DNA of 45,563 bases from Candidatus Woesearchaeota archaeon (GCA_013202845.1 JABMPT010000014.1:1-45563), one strand, 5' to 3'. Numbered from the stretch's first letter, positions 16,540 to 24,880 are shown. A program made the numbers and translations. Notes: generated from the sequence alone by a model not told the origin.

Positions 16540-17369
16540 TGGTGAAGAATAATCATGGATCTTTAAGAGAAAAAATTCGATTCTATCTTATTGATTGCAA
16601 TTCTGTTCCAGGAAAACTAATTGATATTTTTATTATGCTTCTGAACTTGATGATTTGTGCTATACTAGTGATAGATACTTATAATATTTCTGATGCGACA
16701 AGAGTATTTTTTTGGAACCTGGAAGTTGTAATAGTCTTTTTCTTGATAATAGAATATTTTGCACGATTATATGGAGCAAGGAATAAACTGAAGCATATCT
16801 TTAATATCTACAGTGTAATTGATTTGATATCAATCCTGCCAACAGTTTTGATGTTCATACCTGCATTCTCCCTAAACATAGGTGTTATCAAGATACTGAG
16901 AGTCTTTAGAGTATTAAGAGTGTTTAGATTCTTGAGATTTACAGCGGATCAGCATTTCTTCTTTGGAAGTATAACTTTGCATTTACTAAAAGTCTTGAGA
17001 TTACTGATGACTTTATTAATAATATTCTTTGTTTCAAGTGGGTTTTTTTGGTTTTCAGAACATTCAGTGAACCCCAATGTTGAAAATTTTGGAGATGCGT
17101 TTTATTTTTCAGTAATTGCTTTAACAACTGTTGGATTCGGGGATATAACCCCTCTTTCTGAAGGCGGTCAATGGGTAACTGTTCTTATGATATTATCTGG
17201 TATAATACTTATTCCTTGGCAAGTAGCACAGGTCGTTAAAGAGTGGATGTATGTGTCTAATAAGAAAGACATAGTTTGTCCTGAATGTGGGTTAAAATAT
17301 CACGATAAAGATGCTAGTCATTGCAAAACTTGTGGTCATGTTATTTACCAAGTGCACAATGGAGATTAG
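16539..17369 (+). CDS. Voltage-gated potassium channel with C-terminal zinc ribbon
   Basis: The 276-residue protein has six transmembrane helices. S4 carries arginines at every third position (Arg121, 124, 127, 130, 133), the voltage sensor pattern of KvAP-like channels. The pore loop has TVGFGD (197-202), a K+-selective filter. After S6 comes a short linker and a zinc ribbon, CPEC (247-250) and CKTC (262-265), which may tune gating or tetramer assembly. It overlaps tyrS by 1 nt and is followed after 2 nt by the alkyltransferase. The zinc-ribbon tail in place of a coiled coil or RCK domain is unusual. Confidence 0.92.
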   Translation: MVKNNHGSLREKIRFYLIDCNSVPGKLIDIFIMLLNLMICAILVIDTYNISDATRVFFWNLEVVIVFFLIIEYFARLYGARNKLKHIFNIYSVIDLISILPTVLMFIPAFSLNIGVIKILRVFRVLRVFRFLRFTADQHFFFGSITLHLLKVLRLLMTLLIIFFVSSGFFWFSEHSVNPNVENFGDAFYFSVIALTTVGFGDITPLSEGGQWVTVLMILSGIILIPWQVAQVVKEWMYVSNKKDIVCPECGLKYHDKDASHCKTCGHVIYQVHNGD

Positions 17370-17371
17370 GA

Positions 17372-17674
17372 ATGCCAACAAAGTTTGAAGAAAAAATTTA
17401 TTCTAAACTGCGTAAAGTGCCTAAAGGTAAGGTCACAACTTATGGTGAATTAGCCAAAGCTGTCAATAGTAAAGGTTATAGAGCTGTTGGTCAGGCGATG
17501 CACAAGAATCCTTATGCTCCTGAAGTACCGTGTCATAGAGTTGTTGCTAGCGATGGCGGGATTGGTGGGTTTAGTAGTGGAATTAAGAAGAAGATTAAGA
17601 TTTTAAAGAAAGAAGGTGTTGACATAAAAAATAATAGAATTATTGATTTTGAAAAAAAACTATACAAATTCTAA
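17372..17674 (+). CDS. ogt: Methylated-DNA-protein cysteine methyltransferase, single-domain
   Basis: This 100-residue protein consists only of the C-terminal active domain of O6-alkylguanine-DNA alkyltransferases. VTTYGELAKAV is the DNA-binding helix, GYRAVGQAMHKNP holds the Arg finger (Arg37), and VPCHRVV holds the acceptor Cys54, so it is a true suicide methyltransferase rather than a PWHR alkyltransferase-like protein. The N-terminal ribonuclease-H-like domain of longer members is absent. Start ATG 17372 follows the channel stop by 2 nt; longer in-frame starts would lie inside the channel gene. A T-rich tract at about 17683-17691 may terminate the operon. Confidence 0.9.
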   Translation: MPTKFEEKIYSKLRKVPKGKVTTYGELAKAVNSKGYRAVGQAMHKNPYAPEVPCHRVVASDGGIGGFSSGIKKKIKILKKEGVDIKNNRIIDFEKKLYKF

Positions 17675-17698
17675 AAATTAACGATTTTTTTCTCAGAC

Positions 17699-17717
17699 CA
17701 AAAAACAAAGTTTTTTG
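17699..17717 (-). repeat. Palindromic element, copy B
   Basis: A perfect stem CAAAAAAC/GTTTTTTG with a three-base loop lies between two convergent genes. Read on the minus strand, its flanks (AAT before, GGTCT after) match the element at 15120-15138 and the stem differs by one compensatory base pair. Being between convergent genes, it may act as a bidirectional terminator. Only two copies were noticed. Confidence 0.5.
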
Positions 17718-17746
17718 ATTTTGAAAAGAAATTGTTTTCTTAGGTT

Positions 17747-18601
17747 TTACTTTCTGTGCTCTGTGATGTAGTTTTCAACAAGGTTGTTGTATTCTTCCAT
17801 CAAGAATCTGGTTAGTTTTCCTGGTTTACCTGTTCCTATGGTTGCATTGTTAATCTTTACCACAGGCATAACTCTCTTTGTTGTTCCTGTTAGGAAAACT
17901 TCTTCAGCATCCAATAGCCTGTTGCTATTGTAAGTTCCTTCGACGATTATTATTCCTTCTTTGCCACATATGTCCAGAATCTTCTTTCTGGTAACTCCTT
18001 TTAATATTCCTGTTGAAGGGGTCTCAACTACCTCTTTATAAATCCAGAAAACATTACTTCTTGTGCCTTCATAGACTATTCCATCGCTATCAACTAGAAT
18101 TGCTTCCTTACTTCCTTTTTTCTGAGCCCATCTTTCAGAATCTAAGCTTGTGGTCCATAGAATTGATTTTACATGTGCTTGTTCTCTTGGCCAGCCGAAT
18201 AAGCTGACAGAGATTCCATCGTAGTACCATTCATCTCTGAAACCAAAGTTAAAAGGATATAATGTGAAGTCTTGCTTTATATCAAATTCGTGGTTTTTAT
18301 ATAGATTCCAAAGAACTGACCTTATCCCATACTCTCTATTATCTCCTTTAACGATGACTTGGTCAATGATATCTTCAATTGATTTTCTTGTATCTCTGTC
18401 TATTTGTAATCCGATACTGTTTGCATTTCTGAAAAGTCTTTCAATATGGTCTTCGATAAATACAGGAACTCTATCTTTTACTAGGTTTGTTGTGAACACT
18501 CCTGGGTTTCCAGTTGGAATCTCAACTGGACTATTTATAAAAGGATGAACATCACTAGTGCTTTCTTGGATTTTTCCATCTTCAAACTTGTATAATGCCA
18601 C
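17747..18601 (-). CDS. Class IV aminotransferase (branched-chain aminotransferase-like)
   Basis: This 284-residue PLP enzyme of fold type IV contains the probable Lys in AHVKSILW, the PLP-site Glu in VYEGTRSNVF, TPSTGILKGVTR and EVFLTGTTKRVMPV. These match branched-chain aminotransferase, D-amino-acid aminotransferase and aminodeoxychorismate lyase, which are hard to separate by eye. EGTRSN and GILKGVTR favour a transaminase. The start is GTG 18601 with a TATA box at 18623-18632. It could pair with the Leu/Phe/Val dehydrogenase at 7585-8700. Typical length. Confidence 0.85.
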   Translation of the reverse strand: MALYKFEDGKIQESTSDVHPFINSPVEIPTGNPGVFTTNLVKDRVPVFIEDHIERLFRNANSIGLQIDRDTRKSIEDIIDQVIVKGDNREYGIRSVLWNLYKNHEFDIKQDFTLYPFNFGFRDEWYYDGISVSLFGWPREQAHVKSILWTTSLDSERWAQKKGSKEAILVDSDGIVYEGTRSNVFWIYKEVVETPSTGILKGVTRKKILDICGKEGIIIVEGTYNSNRLLDAEEVFLTGTTKRVMPVVKINNATIGTGKPGKLTRFLMEEYNNLVENYITEHRK

Positions 18602-18622
18602 AGTTAGTGGGAATTTGTAGAG

Positions 18623-18632
18623 TAATTTAAAT
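18623..18632 (-). promoter_or_regulatory. TATA box of the class IV aminotransferase
   Basis: The minus strand reads GATTTAAATT, about 25 nt before GTG 18601. This supports the non-ATG start and a leaderless message. Confidence 0.5.
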
Positions 18633-18643
18633 CTTTACCAGTT

Positions 18644-19096
18644 TTAGAATTCTTTATCAATCTCTTCCAAATATTCTTTAACCCTTGCAACGATTGAGTT
18701 AAGGTAGTACTTCTCAATATTCTCTTCAAACAGCGCTAGTAATTTAGACTTTTCCTTTATCCTGTAATTGTTAGTTATCTTTTCAACAATGAACAAGTCT
18801 CTTAATCTTAATAATTGTCTTCTGATATTTGATGGCGCTATGCCAAGCATTGGCTGGTTGTACTTTTTCCTGTTAGCAATTGTTAAATCTTCAACTTCTT
18901 TACTAGTCACTTCTTTATTTGCTTCAAGCATTACTTGCAACACATCGACAACCACATCCCTTGAATCGCCTGGTTGTAACAATCCTAAAGATAAGCATAG
19001 TTTCCTGACTAGCTCTCTTTTTTCCAAACCTTTCGGAGACTCATATTTTCTTAAAGTAATCTCAGCTAAAGGGCTATCAATAGAAACTTTTGCCAT
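18644..19096 (-). CDS. Helical, probably winged-helix regulatory protein
   Basis: The 150-residue protein has no membrane segment. The central part (about 45-110) looks like a winged helix: DVVVDVLQVMLEANKEVTSKEVEDL, then PSNIRRQLLRLRDLFIVEKI resembling a recognition helix, and a strand turn NNYRIKEKSK. An acidic C-terminal helix follows. It is probably a DNA-binding regulator, but I do not recognise the family and no target is evident. ATG 19096 is about 25 nt from a TATA box at 19119-19127. It stands alone between the murA operon and the aminotransferase. Confidence 0.6.
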   Translation of the reverse strand: MAKVSIDSPLAEITLRKYESPKGLEKRELVRKLCLSLGLLQPGDSRDVVVDVLQVMLEANKEVTSKEVEDLTIANRKKYNQPMLGIAPSNIRRQLLRLRDLFIVEKITNNYRIKEKSKLLALFEENIEKYYLNSIVARVKEYLEEIDKEF

Positions 19097-19118
19097 AATC
19101 TTTTTAGAAAGGATTAGT

Positions 19119-19127
19119 ATTTATAAT
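19119..19127 (-). promoter_or_regulatory. TATA box of the winged-helix protein gene
   Basis: The minus strand reads AATTATAAATAC, about 25 nt before ATG 19096. Leaderless transcript predicted. Confidence 0.5.
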
Positions 19128-19147
19128 TTATGGTTGGAAGTTTTAGA

Positions 19148-20395
19148 TTAATTTATTTTTTTTATATCTGCACCTAATAATTGTAATTTTTTAATGTAAT
19201 CTTCATATCCTCTATCAATATATTGTGTATTCTTAATGATTGTTTGTCCTTTTGCTGATAAGCCTGCTAAAATTAGAGCCATTCCTCCTCTAATATCTTG
19301 GCTAGAAACTAAATTTCCTGATAGTTGGTTTTGGCCTTTTATTTCTATACTTTTATTTTTTAATTGAATGTTTACACCCATTTTTTTTAATTCTTTTACA
19401 TGAGAAAATCTCTCTGCAAAAACAGTGTCTGTAACTTTGCTTATTCCTTTGGCATAAGATAGAAGAGAGGATATTAATGGTTGAGCGTCAGTGGGGAAAT
19501 CTGGGTGAGGTTTGGCAATTATGTTTATTGATTTTAAATCTTTATTTCCTTTGACTATGAGTTCATCTTTCTTTTGTTCAATTTTAGCCCCTATAGTTTT
19601 TAATGCTTTTATTACACAAGATACATCTTTTTTAGTCACATTCTTGATTCTAATGTTATTTCCTGAAAAACTTCCTAATATTAGATAAGTTATTGTTTCA
19701 ATCCTATCAGGATTCATAGAATATTCTGTTCCTGTTAATTCTTCAACTCCATTTATAGTAATTGTACTAGTTCCTATTCCTTTAATACTTGCACCCATTT
19801 GGTTTAAAAATTTGGCCAGTCCTTGAACTTCTGGTTCTTTGGCTGCATTATTGATAATAGTTTTTCCTTTAGCAAGAGTTGCAGTTATCAGAATATTCTG
19901 AGTTGCACCCACACTTGGAAATTCTAAAATGATATTTGCACCTTTAAGTTCTTTAGCTTCAGCGTATACTAAATTATTTTTAATTCTGATATCAACACCC
20001 AACTTTCTCAGTCCATCCAAATGAAGATTTATTGGTCTTGAACCAATGTTACAACCACCAGGAAGAGGAATGGTTGCTTTTTTTCTTTTTGCAATTAAAG
20101 GTCCAAGAAGAAGAATTGAATTTCTTACTAATCCTGCGTTATTACTTTTTATTAAGTGGTTTTTTATTTTAGGTTCAATAATTATTTTATTATTTGAAGT
20201 TTTGATTTTGCTTCCGATCTTTTTGATTAATTTTTTCATTACAGAAACATCCTTAATATTAGGAACATTTCTCAAAATAACTCTACCTGAAGATAGAATA
20301 GATGCACAGAGAATTGCTAGACTCTCGTTTTTTGAACCACTAATATTAACTATTCCTTTTAGTTTATTATTTCCATTAATGATTATCTTATTCAT
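19148..20395 (-). CDS. murA: UDP-N-acetylglucosamine 1-carboxyvinyltransferase (MurA)
   Basis: The 415-residue EPSP-synthase-fold enzyme adds enolpyruvate from PEP to UDP-GlcNAc, the first committed step to UDP-MurNAc. Bacterial MurA landmarks are present: SGSKNES with Lys22 and Asn23, LPGGCNIGSRPINLH with the catalytic Cys at residue 115 (the E. coli position), the FPTDAQ Asp, VFAERFSHVKEL and QDIRGGMAL. It is not AroA, which lacks this cysteine loop. The Cys form is fosfomycin-sensitive in bacteria. The start overlaps murB by ATGA. The gene is as AT-rich as its neighbours, so any transfer is old enough to have ameliorated. MurA in an archaeon is uncommon. Confidence 0.95.
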   Translation of the reverse strand: MNKIIINGNNKLKGIVNISGSKNESLAILCASILSSGRVILRNVPNIKDVSVMKKLIKKIGSKIKTSNNKIIIEPKIKNHLIKSNNAGLVRNSILLLGPLIAKRKKATIPLPGGCNIGSRPINLHLDGLRKLGVDIRIKNNLVYAEAKELKGANIILEFPSVGATQNILITATLAKGKTIINNAAKEPEVQGLAKFLNQMGASIKGIGTSTITINGVEELTGTEYSMNPDRIETITYLILGSFSGNNIRIKNVTKKDVSCVIKALKTIGAKIEQKKDELIVKGNKDLKSINIIAKPHPDFPTDAQPLISSLLSYAKGISKVTDTVFAERFSHVKELKKMGVNIQLKNKSIEIKGQNQLSGNLVSSQDIRGGMALILAGLSAKGQTIIKNTQYIDRGYEDYIKKLQLLGADIKKIN

Positions 20396-21231
20396 TTCAA
20401 CAAGTTTATCTCTAAATCTAAATCAATGTTTTTTTCTTTTTTTGCTTTATTTTTTATTATTTCAATTAGTTCCAATACGTCATAACCAGTTGCATTACCT
20501 TTGTTAATTATAAAATTAGCATGTTTATTAGAAACTTCAGCATTCCCCACCTTAGTGCCTTTTAACCCTAATTCATCAATGATTTTTCCTGCTTGATTAT
20601 TCTTGAATATGCAACCAGCAGATTTTTCTATTGGCTGTGTTTCTTTTCTTCTTTCTTTGAAAAGATTAATTTTTTCTTGGATGTCTTTTTTATCCTTTTT
20701 ATCTAATTTTAACTTAGCCTCGATAATTATTTCCTTGTTTGGTTCAATGTTACTTTTTCTATGCGAGAATTTCAAATCTTTTTTTTCTTTAACAATCAAT
20801 TTATCTATATCAATAATTTTGACATTCTGAACAAGTTTGCCTATTGTTTCTCCAAAAGCACCTGCATTGCCAAAAACAGCCCCTCCAATAGTGCCAGGTA
20901 TTCCTTCTGCAAACTCAAGACCTGATAAACTGTTCTTCAAAGCTATCTTTGAAACTTCGGAGAGTCTCATTCCTGCTTGAAAAGTCATTATGTTGTCTTG
21001 GATAGAATAGTTTGACAGATTATTGTTGATTGATATTATCAGGCCATCAATTTCATCCTTGCAAATTAATGTGTTTGTGCCTTTCCCAAATATATTGATT
21101 CTTAGATTCTTATTCTTGGCAATTCTCAAACATTCTATAACTTCCTCAATTGATATAGGCTTTGCTAATAATTCACATCTGTTCTTTATTCCAAAAGAAT
21201 TCTCAATTAAAGCATGTTTTTTTAAATACAT
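20392..21231 (-). CDS. murB: UDP-N-acetylenolpyruvoylglucosamine reductase (MurB)
   Basis: This 279-residue FAD enzyme reduces the enolpyruvyl ether made by MurA to UDP-MurNAc. Seen are the FAD-binding FGKGTNTLI (the GxGSN loop, Ser replaced by Thr) and LEFAEGIPGTIGGAVFGNAGAFG, the second domain with QPIEKSAGCIFKN, where Cys stands in place of the usual proton-donor Ser (a variant also found in bacterial MurB), and a final Glu in DLDLEINLL. The short length matches type II MurB. It lies between the methyltransferase and murA; GGAG at the end of the upstream gene serves ATG 21231. With MurA it suggests a complete route to UDP-MurNAc; no Mur ligase is in the window. Confidence 0.95.
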   Translation of the reverse strand: MYLKKHALIENSFGIKNRCELLAKPISIEEVIECLRIAKNKNLRINIFGKGTNTLICKDEIDGLIISINNNLSNYSIQDNIMTFQAGMRLSEVSKIALKNSLSGLEFAEGIPGTIGGAVFGNAGAFGETIGKLVQNVKIIDIDKLIVKEKKDLKFSHRKSNIEPNKEIIIEAKLKLDKKDKKDIQEKINLFKERRKETQPIEKSAGCIFKNNQAGKIIDELGLKGTKVGNAEVSNKHANFIINKGNATGYDVLELIEIIKNKAKKEKNIDLDLEINLLK

Positions 21232-21236
21232 TTGCC

Positions 21237-22022
21237 TTACTCCTTTTTTATGAATCCTTGATTAAATCCATCATAATTAGTCGATATTAATATTTTAACC
21301 CTCTCTTTGTTTTTGAAGAATTCATCGCATGCTTTTCTCACGCCAGGAATCCTCTTGTGTGGTTTGTCAAGTTCTCGTCCACAATAATCATCTATTAGGA
21401 TTATTCCTCCTTTGCTTAATTTTGGATATACTTTCTCGAGTGCAAATTTTGTAGAAGAATATACATTTGCATCTAAGTGAACAAAACAAATTTTTTTTGG
21501 AAGATTATTCAATGTTTCATTAAACCATCCATCATGAATAACTGGTTTTTTAACTTTGAATTTTTCAAAGTTTTTGATTACTGACTCTTTGTTTGTACAA
21601 GCTAAACCATTTTTCAATATCTCTCCATCCTCAAAACTTGTATCTGGGAGTCCTTGAAAAGAATCAAAAACATGAAGCTTTTTCTTAGATTTTAGCTGAT
21701 CAAGTGTCTTTCGTATTATTATTGCAGTGATTCCTTCATAACAACCAAGTTCTACTATTTCACCAAGTATATTCTCATTAATTACCTGAGAAAGTAGATG
21801 GTAGAGGTTTATCCCTCTTTCAACGCTAAACATAGTTATTTTTTTATATTGAAGATGAAAAAATTTATTTTTATTAAAGAGATTTGTGAACTTAACAGCG
21901 AGCTTTTCTTTCCATGAAAGATTTAAATTAGCATCTAGGATATCTTTTATGAATTTATTATTCATAATAACAAAAATCATGTTTTGTTTTAATATTTTTT
22001 TAATCAGTTTTATACTTTTCAT
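21237..22022 (-). CDS. SAM-dependent O-methyltransferase, TylF/MycF-like
   Basis: The 261-residue protein has a class I methyltransferase fold of the macrocin O-methyltransferase (TylF) type: GEIVELGCYEGITAI for SAM binding, LHVFDSFQGLPD, ICFVHLDANVYSSTKFALE and GGIILIDDYCG, where the Asp pair binds metal. These enzymes methylate sugar hydroxyls, so the target may be a surface-glycan sugar. Start: ATG 22022 is 21-25 nt from the shared TATA element at 22037-22047; a longer ORF reaching 22124 would run through the promoter and into the divergent gene. It is the first gene of the operon with murB and murA. Confidence 0.83.
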   Translation of the reverse strand: MKSIKLIKKILKQNMIFVIMNNKFIKDILDANLNLSWKEKLAVKFTNLFNKNKFFHLQYKKITMFSVERGINLYHLLSQVINENILGEIVELGCYEGITAIIIRKTLDQLKSKKKLHVFDSFQGLPDTSFEDGEILKNGLACTNKESVIKNFEKFKVKKPVIHDGWFNETLNNLPKKICFVHLDANVYSSTKFALEKVYPKLSKGGIILIDDYCGRELDKPHKRIPGVRKACDEFFKNKERVKILISTNYDGFNQGFIKKE

Positions 22023-22036
22023 AGTATTTTTGATAA

Positions 22037-22047
22037 AATTTATAATG
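22037..22047. promoter_or_regulatory. Shared TATA element between two divergent glycan operons
   Basis: AAATTTATAAT reads as a TATA box on both strands. It lies about 25 nt from ATG 22068 (plus) and about 21 nt from ATG 22022 (minus). The starts are only 45 nt apart, so both operons probably use this element, implying mutually exclusive or coordinated initiation. Confidence 0.5.
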
Positions 22048-22067
22048 ATTAGTTTAATCAGAATACT

Positions 22068-23984
22068 ATGAGACCTCAAATAGAAATCAGTGTCATAATT
22101 CCAACTTATAATAGGCCAAGTCATCTTAAGTTTTGTTTAGAATCTTTATCTAAACAGAGTTTTTCTCAAAATCATATAGAAGTAATTGTTGTGGATGATT
22201 GTTCGAATTATGATGTTTCAAAATTAATTAAGGATTCAGAAATAAAAAATGTTTCATTAGTTTCTTGCAAATATCATTCAGGAAAGCCTGGTTTTGTAAG
22301 AGATCAAGGTGTAAGATTTGCTAACGGAGAGATTCTTGCTTTTATTGATGATGATTTCGTAGCAGATACTGGTTGGGTTGAGAAGATTGTTTTTTATCAT
22401 AAGAAGTTCAAAAAAGAACTCATTATTCAAGGAGGCTTGGATGTTTATTATAAAAAAGATTTTTTAAGTTTGCTCTGGAAATTCATACTTGCTGTCAACG
22501 TTGATAAGAAGGTCTTCAAACAAAATGGACGGTTCTACACTGATTTGCTTGGCACAGGCAATTTTTCTGTTAAAAAACAATTATTCAAAAAGTTTTCTTT
22601 AACAGGGTTTTCAACAACGAGGGAAGATGAGTTATTAAGAAGACAATTGAAACGTCATGATATAAAGATTTTATTTGTTCCAGAAATAAAGGCTTTTAAT
22701 ATACGAAGAGATACTGTTCTTGCATTCTTAAAACAAAGCTATTACTATGGGTTTGGCGATTCACAGTTAAAAAATATCTTAGGTAAGAAATACAGAAATA
22801 ATTCAGTATCTTTGATGAGTCCATCTACGTTAAGAATTCTCTTAAAAAAGTTTGGGATAAAATCAATTGTTTTTTTCTTTTTAATACTCTTGAAAAACGT
22901 GGCTTATTTTCTTGGAACAATACAATTAAGAACTTCGGCTAAAACTGCTTTTGTTTTGGGTCTTAGATATTTTTCAAACAGAATTAAGATTTTATTACAT
23001 ATTGGATTGCCCAAACCAACTAATATAACGATTGGAACAACTTCTAGATGTAATTATTACTGTGTCAAGTGTGGTATCTGGGAAGAGAATAAGAAAGATT
23101 TTTTATCAAGGGAAGAAATAAAACATATTATTTTGAAGCTAAAAAATTGGCTTGGTTCTTTCGTATTTACGATTAGCGGCGGAGAACCAATGTTGAGAAA
23201 AGACATATATGATATAATAAGTTTTTGCACCCAGAATGGAATCATGACTCATCTCCTTACAAATGGCTCTTTGCTGAATTCAAAATCGATGCAAAAGCTT
23301 GAATCTTCAGGTCTTTCATTTCTAAGTGTTTCTTTAGAATCAGTCAATCCTGAAATTCATGATTCAATCGTCGGTGCTAAAGGTAGTTGTGAGCACTTAA
23401 AAAATGTGATGAGGGTGTCTAAGGATTTTTCTTTCAAAACTTTCATTAGTACAGTTTTAATGAAAGAAAACCTTGAATCTATTAAGTCATTAGTTGAGTT
23501 TGTAGATTCTTATAGTAATGGAATAAGATTCCAATGTTTAACACAGAAGCCTTACCATGATAAAACTTATAATCAATATTGGTATAAGAACAACCCTTCT
23601 TGGCCTAATTCTAATGAAGTAAATAAGATTTTTAACACAATCAAATCTATGAAGAAATCAAAAATATTAAATTCAGAAAGACAGTTAAGATTAATGAAAC
23701 AATATTTTCTTAATAATAAACCTGTGTCTGTGCGTTGTTTTGTTGGCAATCAAAACTTCTTAATATCTTACAGGGGTGATGTTAAGTATTGTTATAGTTT
23801 CTTGCCAATAGGGAACATTCTAGAGGATAATCCTAGAAAAATATGGAGTTCTCAGCAAGCCAAAAAACAAAGAAAGCAAATATATTATTGTAAAAATAAA
23901 TGTGTGTTATTAAACTGTAATTATCAGGATTCATTTCTTCATAAAATCAAGAAATTCATAAGTGTGACAAGGAGGTTTGCATAA
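22068..23984 (+). CDS. GT2 glycosyltransferase fused to radical-SAM/SPASM domain
   Basis: The 638-residue protein has two parts. Residues 5-240 are a GT-A family 2 glycosyltransferase (ISVIIPTYNRP, VIVVDDCS, LAFIDDDFVAD with the metal-binding Asp cluster, TTREDELLRRQL). A hydrophobic stretch near 260-285 may touch the membrane. Residues 318-638 are a radical-SAM domain, CNYYCVKC (Cys328, 332, 335), ISGGEPMLRKD and LLTNGSLL, followed by a Cys-rich SPASM-like tail (CFVG, YCYSFLPIGNILED, YYCKNKCVLLNC) for auxiliary clusters. It could both add and chemically modify a sugar or polyprenyl-linked glycan. No frameshift is seen at the junction. The ATG start is placed by the shared TATA element. It overlaps the next GT by 1 nt. 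Confidence 0.88.
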   Translation: MRPQIEISVIIPTYNRPSHLKFCLESLSKQSFSQNHIEVIVVDDCSNYDVSKLIKDSEIKNVSLVSCKYHSGKPGFVRDQGVRFANGEILAFIDDDFVADTGWVEKIVFYHKKFKKELIIQGGLDVYYKKDFLSLLWKFILAVNVDKKVFKQNGRFYTDLLGTGNFSVKKQLFKKFSLTGFSTTREDELLRRQLKRHDIKILFVPEIKAFNIRRDTVLAFLKQSYYYGFGDSQLKNILGKKYRNNSVSLMSPSTLRILLKKFGIKSIVFFFLILLKNVAYFLGTIQLRTSAKTAFVLGLRYFSNRIKILLHIGLPKPTNITIGTTSRCNYYCVKCGIWEENKKDFLSREEIKHIILKLKNWLGSFVFTISGGEPMLRKDIYDIISFCTQNGIMTHLLTNGSLLNSKSMQKLESSGLSFLSVSLESVNPEIHDSIVGAKGSCEHLKNVMRVSKDFSFKTFISTVLMKENLESIKSLVEFVDSYSNGIRFQCLTQKPYHDKTYNQYWYKNNPSWPNSNEVNKIFNTIKSMKKSKILNSERQLRLMKQYFLNNKPVSVRCFVGNQNFLISYRGDVKYCYSFLPIGNILEDNPRKIWSSQQAKKQRKQIYYCKNKCVLLNCNYQDSFLHKIKKFISVTRRFA

Positions 23985-24880
23985 TGTTAATATCGGTTGT
24001 GGTCTTAACCTTTAATCGTGCTCAACTTTTGAAAACTTGTCTTGAATCCTTATTTGCGCAAGATGTTTCTAAGGAAAAATATGAGCTTGTAGTAGTAGAT
24101 GATGGTTCAACTGATAATACTTTTTCTATTGCTAATAAATATGATGTTCGATATATTAAGCAGAAACATTCTGGTGTTTCTGTTGCTAGGAATAATGGGG
24201 TAAGAAATGCTAAAGGAGACATTATTTGTTTTGTTGCTGAGGATTATTTATTTCCAGAGAATTATTTAAGCGCTATCACTTCTTTTTTTAGAAAACATAA
24301 ATCAGTTGATGTTATATCCTTTAATATTCTTGCTAAGGACAAAAGTTTTTGCTCTCAAATAAATGATTTACATTATAAAACAAGACTTAGAGGAACATTG
24401 AGTGTTTTTAATAGTAGAAGAAACTTTCCTGATGCTATTTTGCCTGCTTCAGGAGCTGCTGCTTTTAGAAAAGAAGTTTTTAACAAAGTTGGATTGTTCG
24501 ATGAAAATTTATCTTGTCTTGAAGATGTAGATATGGCTATTAGGATGAAGTTCTTGAATCTAAAACATCAATATAATCCTCTGAAAATTCTAAGGCAAAA
24601 TAGCAAACCGCTAATTCCATCTTTAAAGGAACAATTCTACAAAGGAAGAAACTATTTTTTTCTAAAGAAAAAATGGAGTTCTTTGTTTAAACCTGCTTTG
24701 AAAGCAAATCTTTTAGGAGTTTTATCTGTGTTTTTAGTAACTCCTATACTATCTTTAGTACGTGTCTTGAAGCTTTCTTTTTTTAAAGCGATATTGTTCT
24801 TCTTTTTTATGTTAACGCTTGATTACTCTTTTTTTGCTGGTTACTTGTCTGCTTATATTGAATCCTTTAAGAAATCATAG
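23984..24880 (+). CDS. GT2 family glycosyltransferase with C-terminal membrane segments
   Basis: The 298-residue GT-A enzyme begins ISVVVLTFNRAQ and continues with LVVVDDGSTDNT and GVSVARNNGVRNAKGD. The DXD position reads CFVAEDYLFP, a variant of the usual DDD. CLEDVDMAIRMK is the acceptor-site ED motif. Residues about 240-290 hold two hydrophobic segments that likely anchor it in the membrane. It transfers a sugar from a nucleotide donor to a glycan or lipid; donor and acceptor unknown. Its ATG shares one base with the stop of the GT2-radical-SAM gene (TAATG). The 3' end overlaps the convergent SGNH gene by 28 nt. Confidence 0.87.
   Translation: MLISVVVLTFNRAQLLKTCLESLFAQDVSKEKYELVVVDDGSTDNTFSIANKYDVRYIKQKHSGVSVARNNGVRNAKGDIICFVAEDYLFPENYLSAITSFFRKHKSVDVISFNILAKDKSFCSQINDLHYKTRLRGTLSVFNSRRNFPDAILPASGAAAFRKEVFNKVGLFDENLSCLEDVDMAIRMKFLNLKHQYNPLKILRQNSKPLIPSLKEQFYKGRNYFFLKKKWSSLFKPALKANLLGVLSVFLVTPILSLVRVLKLSFFKAILFFFFMLTLDYSFFAGYLSAYIESFKKS

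Noticed and set aside
19148-20395. AroA (EPSP synthase) instead of MurA
   Set aside because: The LPGGC loop with Cys115 and the SGSKNES and RFSHVKEL motifs are specific to MurA, and murB is adjacent.
22023-22124. N-terminal extension of the TylF-like methyltransferase to 22124
   Set aside because: It would run through the shared TATA element and into the divergent GT2-radical-SAM gene; ATG 22022 is correctly spaced from the TATA box.
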